Assembly: GCF_001949145.1 (NCBI RefSeq)
Contig: NW_019091634.1
Location: 1 to 32,509 of the forward strand
Source of the DNA: Acanthaster planci
Lineage: Eukaryota > Echinodermata > Asteroidea > Valvatida > Acanthasteridae
Reading direction: 5' to 3'
Length of the DNA: 32,509 nucleotides
Part shown: positions 11,701 to 22,264 of the stretch, piece after piece
Numbering within the stretch: position 1 is the first letter of the stretch
How the letters are laid out: the number at the start of each line of letters is the position of its first letter
Notes under the pieces: generated by a model
Database searches by the model: none
What the model was told of the DNA's origin: nothing
Seen by the model: the letters and a program-made list of their open reading frames with translations, nothing else
Position numbers and translations under genes: made by a program

Positions 11701-13388
11701 TCCCTACTTGACAAGCATTGCTTTTTAGGGACTCCCCTCCACTCTTATGTGGAAAATAAAGTGAACCTAAACCTGAGGGCTAATCAGTCATTGTTAGTCC
11801 CTTACTGTTATGCCCAAACGTTTTTATCACCAGAGTTAACGCCAATGGTTAATCCGCTGTATGTAGCCTGGTAAAACTTTTTGCCAAAAATATTTATTTG
11901 ACCCACTGAATGACATGGTGACGTTCACACGTTCACAGAAATCTTAATTTCAGAAAAGTATGACTAAATATCCTTACACGTAGGCCCCTACCTTGATTGT
12001 ATTTTTTCATCTTACCTGCGCATGTTTGATTTTAGGCCTAAAGGCCTAGTAGCCTACTAGATTTGCAAGGAAACTGAAACATGTCATATTATGGGTGGTT
12101 AATATTACTTACATGTGTTACACTTGTTACCTTGCACATTATCAATGCCATTATCAGTTCAAATCCACTGGGGGAGGGGGGGACTGACATGACCAAGAGC
12201 CCCCCCTCCCTAGGTTGGCATGGTTGGGAGAAATTCTGGTTCATACATGCATGCCTTCTTGGTGAAGTTAAATGTCAGATGGGGAGGTTTATTCACCTTA
12301 TATCCTCATTGAAATGGTGCAGTTCTTGAGCATTATGGCCATCCACACTACAGGAAAATTAGCAGCATGAACTCTCAATAACTGTCAGCTGTGTTAGCTT
12401 GACCAATCGCAACATGGCTCCTGTCTTTTCCATTTATTTTCCTGTCACCCACAGATGAAAACTGCACTGTGATTGGTCCAATTTGCTTCCATTCCAGTGA
12501 CTCATAACAGCTCAGCTTTCATTTGGATGGGGTCAGGAAAGCAAAAGGCCCCTACCTTGAGAAATTCTGGTTCCCTCCCCTTCCCACAGATTCCAGTTCC
12601 GCATTGTACATGAGATACAGGTGTTTGAAATTGTATGTTATTTCTAAATTTAGGCTATTCTTGTAAACTGTCTAAAGATGCCTAAAGTCACAAGTATTTA
12701 CATGTATGCATGTTTAATGTGCATACAGTACTTTGGTGCATATATGAATAGTAACATACACATGTTTTATCATAACTTCCATTCTAGTCACTTATGGAGC
12801 CTTGAGGTGGGAGGCCTATCATTTGAATGCAAATTTGAATCTTTAGAAGAAGAAGAAATTTCCATGAATCTAGCAAGCGTATTGTTCTCTTTTCATACCC
12901 CCATCCATCTACTTTTTTTGGGGGGGGGGAGACTGAATGTAAACTAGAAAAATTGCTTAATTCTTAAATTGGGGTACCCCCTCACACTGTCAATCATGTA
13001 TGTTATGATATGTGCATTGTTGGTGAACTACCTCAGTATAAAACTGTATGTATGCAAAGACCAAGCCAGTGTTTGTTGGCCAAATAGATGCAGGCTCGTT
13101 TAAACAGTAGGCCCAAGGGAAAGTGGTTGTAAATGTTTGTCAAATTGAATGCACATTCCCAACCTTACTTCTCACTGTTTGTTGTGCTACAAGAAGGCCT
13201 TTGTATGTGTACATGTACACTGGACTCAGCCTCAGAGTTGAAATGACTTGAGACAATGACTTGACTCGAGTCTGACTGGAGTCACGATATTTGGTGACTC
13301 AATTTGAGTGCCAGTGGGCATGGTGAGTAAATGACGCATGTCAACTTACTAATCTGTGTTTTGTTTGGTTTTTAACTGAAACTCTGCA
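8727..13388. other. Long intergenic stretch without a supported gene
   Basis: About 4.7 kb between the SINE and the CYTH gene. Contents are homopolymer runs (C/A runs at 9545-9570, a G run at about 12921), G/C-rich patches around 9440-9470, 10330 and 12170-12210, a single unresolved base N at 10415, and scattered ACATGTAC words. Open frames are short and match no family I recognise. An imperfect inverted match links 10361-10400 (ATCATCCATTTTTGTCATCA) with about 11225-11310, and might be the ends of an old transposon. Confidence 0.4.
13240..13320. repeat. GACTC-rich satellite patch, copy 1
   Basis: Degenerate repeats of GACTCGAGTC, GACTTGA and TGACTCAA. The same kind of sequence recurs at 14980-15110. 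This patch lies just upstream of the CYTH gene start. It is a simple satellite with no coding role evident. Confidence 0.5.
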
Positions 13389-13413
13389 GTTAGTGCAGTG
13401 TGTACATTCCAAA

Positions 13414-16400
13414 ATGCCGTCCAATATTGAAATCAAAGCCCACCTCAGAGAGCCTAAATTTGTGAGGAAGAAGGCTCAGGAGCTCAGCAATGGCAGTGCA
13501 GCAGAAGTACTTCACCAAGAAGACACTTTCTTCCATTGCCCCAATGGCAGGCTAAAACTCAGAGAGTTCAAGGTATCAGTATATTTTGTCACCATTTCGT
13601 TTTCAAAACAGCGGATTTGACTGAGAACTGGTACCACTTACCTGCAGAACTGTGGAGGTCATTGTCCACCACACTCCTACGAACAATGAACCCCACAGTT
13701 CGGGGGGGTAGGTACTAAGTTGTGTTTTTTGCCAGAAGGGCATGTGCAGGGAGTAATTTGGCAAACTTTAACCCATGACACATCTTTGTTTTGTTCCTTT
13801 GCCTACATTGTGGGCATGTGGCTAAGTGGTTAGGGTCGAGTTGGACCCTGTTCATAATAGGGTGGGGTGTTTGAATCCAGCTGGTGGCAGCATATTGTGA
13901 TCTTGGGCAAAGAAAAGTGAAAATCCTGCAATTTCACTTGGATTTGTTTTCAAACATTAAAGATAGATATTGGGATTTTTTCAAAGAAAAATTGCAACTT
14001 GCCAGCATGGCCTGGTAGGGCTATGATCTCATGACCATGTGCTCTAAAAGCCAGCTCTATAACCATCTGGCTAGGCACGCACTCCATTTAAAACCACTTC
14101 CTGCCGGGTGGAATTTGCATACAGGGTTGTATGTGGGAAAATTTCCATGTGCTTTCAAGATTTTCCGTGTTCCAAATTCTTCACAAATACATAACTTCAT
14201 TTAGTGGATGCTTACACCCACATTAATGAGTGTCTGGTGGCTACTCTAACCTGACAGGCAACCTGCATCGATGCCCGGGTATTGCAGCCAGGCCTGCCGC
14301 CCAGTGAAGAGATCCCACAATTGTGTGGTGTTGCATAATTTCCTTTGTTCCCGAAATTGGCCCAGTGGGTTGCTAAATGGCAGTGGTGTCTTTTAAAATG
14401 CGGCCAGATTAGCGTGCAGTGGTACTGTATCACTCATCACTGGAGAGCTGGAACACTTTTGTCCCCACTGATAATCTGCGGCTGCTGAATGCCACAAACA
14501 GTGAAATACTGTTTCAAAACAATGACGGATTACCTTCGCTAATGCCAGCACTCTGTGCTGAAAAATGTTTGCAATTCCCAGCAGCTCGGTCTTTTGTTCC
14601 AAGTACGGTCTTTTGTTACAAGGCCCAGCTCTTTTGTCCTATTTCCCTCATAGGTGTAGATTGCTGCAACTGTTCCAACAACCAAAAGATACCTGTGTGC
14701 TTGTGACTGAGCATGCTGGTTGTAGTTTGAATGAACTAGTAGAGCAATTTCTGTTCTTGCAAAGCTGTTATTCCCTTTTGCAGTCACACATGGACAACAA
14801 ATTTACCTGTCAATTCTGACATTAAAATGAACTTACACGTAAGTTTAGTTCAAAACAGAAATCACTCTCTGGTCTCAATCCAGTTACAGTCCCCACGCCA
14901 ATACACATGAAGAACAAGTTGTGGAGTGGTTGAGACTTGACAAACACGTTAAAACATGTTAATAATTGGTTGAAAAACTTGATCCATGACTTGTGGCTCG
15001 GTTTGTGACTCGTGACTCAGACTCGGACTCAAGGTTTGTGACTCGACATTTGGACTCAGACTCGAGGCTTGAGATTCGGGACTCGGACTCGACATTGGTG
15101 ACTGGACTACAACACTGGCAAAGGGTATAGGTTGTGTGCAGAAATAAGTCTGTGGAACTTTTTTTGCACCACACTCGGACCATAGAAGAATCATTTTTCT
15201 CAGTTTTTACTTCCAATTTCATTTTTTCAAAACGTTTTCTATCAGAACTCCTTTAGGGCTGTGCAGTCGTTACAAAATAGGCCAGGTAACAGGAAGCATA
15301 ATGGTCTTTGTTTCTGAGCCAGCTGTATGCCGAAGCCCGGTTGAAAAATTTCCCACTTCCTTACTGCTGAGGGTGCATTTCGCCGTGGGGCCCATTGCTT
15401 GTCCCAGTTGTCAATTTACAGTGTCGTCTTCCCTTGTGTTGGTGATGTGCAGGAGGATCCAACAAAACTGTCTCAGTTAGTCTTCTATGACAGACCAGAC
15501 ACCACGGGACCCAAGCTTTCCAAATTCTCCCTCGCTGAGTTGCACCACCCAGAACAACTGAAGGTAAGAGAGTGATCGAGCAGACACCCTAGTCTTGCTA
15601 TTAGACACTTAAGCACATTCATGCTCAGTGCGAGATTGAACAAGAACATGAAAGCAGGAGTAGAAAGGGATGCCACTTCTGGGGCTGTCGAATACTGAAG
15701 TAGACATGTCACACGCACAATTACCGGTATGAGTGTGAAAGACAGTAGTGAGGGAACCAGCGTGTGAACCAAGACGCAGGCATATTCCATTTGTTTGCAC
15801 TACATAACTTGGTCACAGTGATGTCGTGCTTTTGGAACTTAGTAGCTGAAGTCATAGTTTCTTCATTTTTTTGAAAATTAAAACATGGCATGTTGATCTC
15901 ATGGAAGGTTGGAAAAATAAATCTTGTTGAGCACGAGGAGAGAATACAATCAAGCGACATTTCGTTATGTAGCCAGTGACAATTGGAGGTCAATCCCCCT
16001 CCTACAAAAAGGGCAGAACAAATTTTTGGTCTTGAAAATAAAGAGAGAATTTATTTCGGAATGTTTCACTAAAAAGTCTTAAAACACCATCCCCCAAAAG
16101 TCACACCACCCAAGACCCATCACCAAGGAAAAAAAAAATGGCAACGATGTGCCCTTCCCCCCCCCAAAAAATGTCCCATGTAAGGGTGAGACGTTTACAC
16201 GTTTAAATGAAGAAAACTAAGGGGGAAAGCTTGCGGTAGCACCATGCAAGGATACGATCTCTTGGTGAGTCTGTATGGTTCTGAAAAGAACCATACAGAC
16301 TCACAACCACTCAGAACCATACAGACTCACAACCACTCATAACCATGCAGACTCACAAAGAGATCTTATCCTTGCATGGTGCTACCGGAAGCTTTCCACC

Positions 16401-19239
16401 TTAGTTGTCTGTCACCATGAGTAGCTTGTAAATGAAGAAAAGTCCCAAATCCGTTTACAGATTTTCCCGTACGTTAAACGGAATCAGCCCCTTCACGGGC
16501 TTTACGTTTTGATTGATGCAATTAGACGTTCATTTTCATTGTAAACGTTGCCTGTCACATACTGTTGTTTTTTCTTTGTAGCATCCATGTACTTTTTGAG
16601 GAAAAAAATGGATTCTTAAACAATAAACATTGCTTGGTCACAATATCCCAACACCACTCTGAATTTTTACATTGGTTGGACCAAGTGCATTGTTGAACTA
16701 CCTGTGTATCATCATGCATTTTGAGGTAGAAGGCATTAAAACGTTTAAACAGTACGGGGAAATTTTTGTAAACGTTTTAAAAATTGAGCCCCTTATGTAA
16801 CTTGGTTCCAGATCCCAGCTTGAAGTATTCATGTGCATTGTGTTGAAGGATTGGAATCTTTTAAGTGGGATTTGGAATATTTCCTTTCCTGCAGACAACA
16901 CTGAGCCTGGCCCTGGGCGTTAAAGGAATCGTGAAGAAGACAAGAACGTTGATCATGGTTGGACAGACCAGGGTGCATATTGATGAGGTGGAAGGTCTGG
17001 GAAGCTTCATGGAACTTGAGGTTTGAGCCAGCATTCTGTTTTATCAATGGGGTTCAAACCCCAGGAGAAAGTGGGATGGGACGGGAGGTATATTGCCTTT
17101 GCCCCCTTTTTTTTCAATAGAAAGTTCTTTAAAAATGACCAGCCCTTCAGAGTTCGAATTTAACATATGACATGCTGATGTATTTGTGTTTAATGAATTT
17201 GAGAACACCAAAATGTAGAAATAACGAGTGAACAACTGTACAATATGTTGGCATACTCGTGCTTTGGATCATAAGATTGAGTGTGAATTTCTGTAGAATA
17301 TAAGGTGTTGGCAGAATACTTTATTTTTTGTCAACACCTTCAAGGAGGCTGTGCTGTCTCTTGAGTGTTAAACCATCATATCCCACATAATAGCAGCCAG
17401 TTAATTACATGTATTAAGTGTGCAGGTAAGAGTAGCACAAGTAATAATGAATGTAGTTATCTGCTTAGCAGTCTTTGCATTACGGTTTGGATTATAGGTT
17501 AGGGACCAGTCAATATCTTTATATGATATACACTGGGATGAGGGAAATATGCATTTTTATTGATTGGTCAAATGATCAGTGTGGACCAGTAAAAATACTG
17601 TATTCAAGACGGGTGTTACAACTTGCTATACTGCAAGATTCAGAAATGAGAAATAGGTTTGCGGGTACACCATGGAATCAATCTCTTTTTGGCGAGGTGT
17701 GGTTCTTAAAAGAAGCGGTGAGTGTTAACTCGACGTTTCAGCCAGTGTGCTCTGGCCATCCTGAGGACGGCCAGAGCACACCTATTTCTCATGTCTCTTC
17801 CACCATGCAAAGCTGCAAATCTTACTTAAGATTCAGAAAAAGACTTGACTACAATACTGTCCTCAGAAGACATCATCGCTCTATTACACAAGTTGAGACT
17901 AGCTGTCACAAAGTAATGCCACAGATGACAAGCCCCAGTAGTGCACTGTTAGGTGTGACTGAGAATTATGTGTGGCCTAATGGTGTTCATTCAGTTGAAA
18001 CATTACTGATGTTCTCAGAAAGTCCAGCCTGCAGACCTCGACCTTAAGCTTTCGGTAGACTAGCCCGCCGGGCAAGTGAACTTATTTTGTACTTGCATCA
18101 GGAATTTTCACCAGCAGACTGAACATTATTCAACAAACTAGCCTTTTTCAGGTTCATTATTTAAATGTAGCCAGTGATTTTCCGTGATCGCGGAAAACAG
18201 ACAGAATTCACAGAATCAACACTTTGAAACGGAAATTACTGCATTAAATGGAACTTGCAAAATTTCACACTAAGTGGCTTCAAAAGTAAAGAAAACTTTC
18301 CACAAAGAACCACAAATAAATGCCTACCAAACTCTTTTAACCACTTCCTGCCGGGGCAGTTATCAATGTTGATGATGCTGAGCCGGGATATTTATCCTTT
18401 TTTCTGTTTTCAAAATTCTTTTATTATTCCTATCTTCATTTACTGGACACTTACAAACACGTGAAGGATTGTCTGGTGGCCCCTCTAGCCTGACAGACAA
18501 AATCTATTGACGCCTGAGTATTTCAGCCAGGCCTGCAGCCTTGTAAAAAGAGCCAGATTATGCAGTGTTATATAACTTTCTTTTGTTTACGAACCTGGCT
18601 CATTGTGCTGCTAACCTCTTTTCAATAGGGGCCAGATTAGCATGCAGTGGTGCTGTGTGGCTCATCACTGCAGTGGTAGAGTGCTTTTTTCCCCCGGTGG
18701 TAATCCCCTCGCTCTAAATGTCCCAAACTGTGGTATACTGTTTCAAAGCAAGGCTGGAATATCTCCACTATTGAGAGTGAAAAAATGTTGGTAATGCCCA
18801 GCAGCCTGGTCTTTTGTTCTGAGTACGGTTTTTTGTTACAAGGCCCTGTTCCCTTTGTCCGAGTTCAGAGACCCCGGCCACGCATATAAAGCATACATGT
18901 CCGGATCTGGAATCCCCGGCAGGAAGTGGTTAAAATGCTTGCTTTTAATTGAACAAATGATGCTGGAAACGTGCTAAATTGCACCACTCCACCACATGAT
19001 TGGGTCGTCGGCTAGTCACCATATTTCCACATGAGAACATGCTCCCTTCTGGTGGCTTTACTTTTTTTGCAACTTACTCCCTTTTTCAGGTGATGATGCA
19101 ACCGCAACAGACATCAGCCGACGGGACCAAGATAGCTGATGAACTGATGGAGCAGCTGGGCATCCAGTCCAGCGACCTGATCTCAGGGGCCTACATGGAT
19201 CTCATACTACAGCAGAATGTAGAGGGCAACTGTCAGTAG
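13414..19239 (+). CDS. CYTH-domain protein (CyaB / thiamine triphosphatase superfamily), four exons
   Basis: Exons 13414-13572, 15453-15563, 16895-17020 and 19090-19239 join in phase 0 throughout and give 181 residues ending at TAG. Acceptors are GATGTGCAG, TTTCCTGCAG and CCTTTTTCAG; donors are GTATCA, GTAAGA and GTTTGA. CYTH enzymes form a beta-tunnel that binds triphosphates with metal ions; family members act as class IV adenylate cyclases, thiamine triphosphatases or tripolyphosphatases. Visible signature residues are NIEIK at 4-8 (the ExExK-type start, with Asn in the first position), RLKLREF at 46-52, RPD..GPK at 67-74, KK.R at 104-107, TRVHIDEVEGLG at 115-126 and MELE at 129-132. Length fits the single-domain CyaB-like branch. 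A possible 5' UTR acceptor, CTCTGCAG, lies at 13382-13389. The substrate cannot be told from sequence. Introns 1 and 3 each hold a TTAA-type MITE. Confidence 0.9.
13805..13930 (+). mobile_element. Degenerate tRNA-derived SINE remnant
   Basis: TGGCTAAGTGGTTAGGG (about 13819-13835) resembles an A box and GTGTTTGAATCCAGC (about 13867-13881) a B box, followed by GTGATCTTGGGCAAAG, a phrase common after tRNA heads in invertebrate SINEs. It lies in intron 1 of the CYTH gene. The tail is lost. Confidence 0.5.
14000..14075 (-). repeat. Possible second tRNA-like remnant
   Basis: On the minus strand, TAGCCAGATGGTTATAGAGC (14073-14054) is A-box-like, followed by GGTCATGAGATCAT in the B-box position. Both are imperfect and the call is weak. 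Confidence 0.25.
14092..14641 (+). mobile_element. TTAA-type MITE, copy A (right end lost)
   Basis: Starts with AACCACTTCCTGCCGGG and matches copy B (18337-18933) along its length, including GTGTCTGGTGGC, TTGCAGCCAGGCCTGC, AGATTAGC.TGCAGTGGT.CTGT, ATACTGTTTCAAA and TACGGTCTTTTGTTACAAGGCCC. The match stops at about 14641, before the right terminal repeat, so the copy is truncated. It sits in intron 1 of the CYTH gene. Confidence 0.75.
14980..15115. repeat. GACTC-rich satellite patch, copy 2
   Basis: Irregular tandem words GTGACTCG, GACTCAGACTCGGACTC and TTGGACTCAGACTCGAGG in intron 1 of the CYTH gene. Related to 13240-13320. Confidence 0.6.
16215..16406. mobile_element. Fold-back element with internal 26-bp tandem repeat
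   Basis: Arms of about 66 bases pair with few mismatches: left AACTAAGGGGGAAAGCTT, then GGTAGCACCATGCAAGGAT; right is the reverse complement, ending at 16406. Between them, a 26-bp unit (AACCATACAGACTCACAACC + ACTCAG) is repeated at 16289, 16315 and, in part, 16341. The last unit also forms the right arm's inner end. A 12-base direct repeat, AAATGAAGAAAA, occurs just outside the left arm and again near 16431. It lies in intron 2 of the CYTH gene. Confidence 0.7.
17700..17785. repeat. Perfect 13-bp hairpin, retroelement-like motif
   Basis: GTGTGCTCTGGCC (17745-17757) and GGCCAGAGCACAC (17769-17781) pair perfectly around an 11-base spacer, preceded by GTGAGTGTTAACTCGACGTTTCAGCC. This arrangement resembles a motif I recall near Penelope-like retroelement ends (GAAACGTCGAG beside a hairpin). 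Read on the minus strand the core is CTCAGGA, hairpin, GAAA. It lies in intron 3 of the CYTH gene. An open frame of 190 codons runs through here, but it looks fortuitous. Confidence 0.45.
18337..18933 (+). mobile_element. TTAA-type MITE, copy B (complete)
   Basis: TTAA at 18337-18340 is followed by CCACTTCCTGCCGGGG. The right end is CCCCGGCAGGAAGTGG followed by TTAA at 18930-18933. The 16-base terminal inverted repeats are perfect and the body is 589 bp with no open frame. TTAA at both ends is the target duplication used by piggyBac-type transposases, so this is probably a non-autonomous piggyBac-superfamily element. It sits in intron 3 of the CYTH gene, about 150 bases before exon 4. Confidence 0.85.
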
Positions 19240-21470
19240 TGTGAGCCTGCTCACTGCCGCAGATCAGGCCGCAAGATTTTCGAAAATCCAACTGAAATAT
19301 TTATTTTCTTCAGATTTCTTGGCATTAGGCTTCTTCTTTCAAGGGGTTGTGTGGTCTGTAGCCATTCTGAAGGAAACGGGGCTCTTTACCTTGAAGCACC
19401 CCCTAGCTGGTAAAGAAGAGACATGCTGGTGAGAAGTTTTCAACTGGGCTCCCACCAGTGCTTGGTGTGCGTGTCAAAGACTGGACATTTCAACAGAAAC
19501 TGATTGTGCGTGTCACAGTTCGCCCTGTGCCCCAAATACTTGAATCTGCACGAGTTCCCACCAGATTCCTTGCCATGTTAATGTAACAGCATGCCTCCTC
19601 TTGTGCGTGTACCATAAACATAAAAAGTGCTAGCCTAAATGTTATTGCTATGCAAAATTCCATCCGGGGCTGAAGAAATAACTTGCAAAAGTGCATGCCC
19701 CTGAAGCTTGCAGCTATGGATGGAAATCGAGGGACCTGCTGTGCAGGGGTGCATTCAGCAGTGCCACACCCCCATGCCACACCCGCATGCCTTCACTGAC
19801 AATGCTTGGGATGGGCAATGCCAATAGCATACCAATCAGTCTTACCGCAGAGGTAGTGTGCGGAGGATGTGTATTAAGGACAAGTTTGAGTGCTACCATT
19901 TGTCAGCTACATGTTGTTGTCAATTTTTGTCTGGTAGCCAGGACATAGTTTTTGGCACAGGTTATCAGTGAAACTTGACTAGCGGTTGACAAATGGCCGT
20001 CACTCCTACTTGCCAGTAATGGTCTGATGGTGGAAGATTAAGGCTGCATTTGCATGCATTACTTGCGTAAACTATGAATGGTTACCTGCCGTCTTGAAAT
20101 AACCATAGCTTGCTTACCAGTGAGCCACACTCGTCATGCAGTCAAGACTGGACGAGTGTTAGCAAGAGCAACATGCTGGAACGCAGCCTAAACGAGCTCT
20201 TTTCTTATTCTGATGACCATGTTTATGTTTATCCATAGGATTGGCACTCTGTTGTTCTGTAATCAGTTTTGTTCTTGCAGTACCTGTGCTGCTTATTGAA
20301 CATTTCCTGGTGTTTCAGAGGAGGGTTGAAGTGGAAAAATATGACAAAAGAAAGTACTCCCACACTTTCTTCTGAATTAAAAAACATTTTTATAAAAAAG
20401 TAATCCGTGTGTACCCATAGTTAACTCCATTGGTGGCCTCTTTTTCCGTCAGTAAAAAATGCCAGAAGGTCAAGTTATATGTTACAAGGTCATATTGTTT
20501 AGTATTTGGAAAAGTCAAGTAACATCTTGTCATGCATAATGAGTTTCTGTTTTATACTAATTGTTCAACTTTTGTTATAGTTTTCTCACTTCGATGCAGA
20601 AGTGTTGTGTGGAAATTTTTTTGCTATTTTCATCTAGCACTTTCATTAAATATTGACAGGCACAAGATGGTTTGGAAAACAAAAATTTTAAGTGTCACGT
20701 CCATGACCATGCCGTCACCAGGTCCCTAACTTTGCCATCTCTTTTCAAGTCTGATTGGTTTTCACAGTGAGTGGCAAAATAAGGGACCTGGTGACTATAC
20801 GGTCTATGCATTCTCATGAAAAAAAATTATCTCCCAATTGCTGGTTCTTTGTTTTCAATCATGAAAATACAAGGTCTCTATTATGAAAAGGTAATGTGCA
20901 AAGTCCAAAGGACCTCTTATTGACAAGTTTAGACTGTTTGCGATAAAAAGGGCCATTTGCGACTTGAGCGTGCATTCTTAGTAATATCAAACAAGATTCA
21001 TCCTTAATACTGATTCCAAGTATGTCATGTGATTAGTTGTGGGAATTCTACCCATCTTTATGCAACTCAGAACTTTTTTCACACATACATACTTTCCTTT
21101 CCTTGTAAGCGTTTCCTAGAAAGCAAATGTATTCAAAATAAAGGGTTACACGTGACTACCTAGCATGGACTTATTTGGTCTATGATGTGAAATCTGTTGG
21201 GTTGTGGTTGCTGTGCCTCATCCAAGAGAACAAACAAGACTTTCCCAAGTGCATGTATTTCAAAAATCAAGTTTTCTGAAAGTAATCATGTTGTACAAAA
21301 TGTATATCTGGTAATTTATTGACAGAACTTTCCTTTTCATACCCACATGTATTCATTTGCCATTGGTTTGGCTTCGCCCTCCAATTCACATCATTGTCAA
21401 ATCATGCTTGTCATAAACCAGACTCTGATACGAAGTCCTGCAACTTTGTAACACAAATACAATTGCTGGG
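19240..21470. other. Convergent intergenic region, CYTH 3' side
   Basis: Lies between the CYTH stop and the 3' end of eEF1B. Possible plus-strand polyadenylation hexamers are ATTAAA near 20375 and 20644 and AATAAA at 21137-21142; which is used cannot be told. A hairpin MITE lies at 20712-20802. No further gene is seen. Confidence 0.4.
20712..20802. mobile_element. Short hairpin MITE
   Basis: CCGTCACCAGGTCCCTAACT with following TTGCCA pairs with TGGCAAAATAAGGGACCTGG followed by TGACTATACGG. The arms are about 26-30 bases and the whole is about 91 bp. The superfamily is not determined. Confidence 0.6.
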
Positions 21471-21692
21471 TGAGGAGCAGAGTGGTCCCTACAAACCCAA
21501 TGTGAGGAGCAGAGTGGTCCCTACAAACCCAGTGTGAGGAGCAGAGTGGTCCCTACAAACCCAATGTGAGGAGCAGAGTGGTCCCTACAAACCCAGTGTG
21601 AGGAGCAGAGTGGTCCCTACAAACCCAGTGTGAGGAGCAGAGTGGTCCCTACAAACCCAGTGCGAGCAGAGTGGTCCCTACCAACCCAATGA
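21471..21692. repeat. 32-bp minisatellite, seven units
   Basis: Seven near-identical 32-bp units, GAGGAGCAGAGTGGTCCCTA followed by CAAACCCARTGT; R alternates A/G between units. The last unit is three bases shorter. 32 is not a multiple of three, so it is not a coding repeat. It begins about 45 bases beyond the eEF1B polyadenylation signal. Confidence 0.9.
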
Positions 21693-21737
21693 GACATAAA
21701 GAAGACCAGACCTCAATAATATTCAATTGTGAACTCC

Positions 21738-21743
21738 TTTATT
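21738..21743 (-). terminator. eEF1B polyadenylation signal (AATAAA)
   Basis: CTAATAAAGG on the minus strand, about 520 bases after the eEF1B stop codon. It is the first good hexamer I see, and would give a 3' UTR of about 540 bases. Confidence 0.5.
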
Positions 21744-22264
21744 AGAATTACCAAATACATGATTATGAACCCCCGTGACAACTCAGAGTGACCTTCAAAG
21801 GGATCAAGATGAGTCCCGTTTCAAAGACGGAAAAGAATGCATGATGTAGTGAAAAATTACAATAGATTGCAAACGTCAGACACACATACGTCAAATTTGG
21901 ATTAATGGAAAAAGGGTAAAGGTAATCCTCTAGAACACATTTTAAATCAGACTTGGGAAACAGTCTTCAAACGACTTATTTTCTCAAACTAGGAAAGGCT
22001 TGATGTTTTCGGCGTGTACATTGCGTTAAGCTTCAACTGAAAGCTGCATGTGTCCATTTGAAGCAGTTGCTTCAGTGTCTGGTTTTTAAACAGAAAAACA
22101 TAATCATGGCTTCAAGAATGTCTTGTTCTTGTGCGTCAGGTAATGAACCTCCAACAGTGTGATGAGACACATGGCTCACGCATTCACATGTGGTAATGAG
22201 GAATCTGTTGATTGTGAGAACAGCATTTCAAAGCTGCTGAGACGGTCAGTAGCCATCTTGCTGG

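Noticed and set aside
14419-14819. Overlapping open frames of 69-95 codons on both strands
   Set aside because: Most lie in or across MITE copy A; copies B and C do not keep the frames.
17475-18047. Longest open frame in the window, 190 codons on the plus strand
   Set aside because: It lies in a CYTH intron, runs through a perfect hairpin, has no recognisable domain and its residue make-up looks random.
21319-21537. Open frame running into the minisatellite
   Set aside because: The 32-bp unit shifts frame at each repeat, so it cannot encode a repeated peptide.
21471-21692. CRISPR-like array
   Set aside because: The units are contiguous with no unique spacers, and the genome is eukaryotic; it is a minisatellite.
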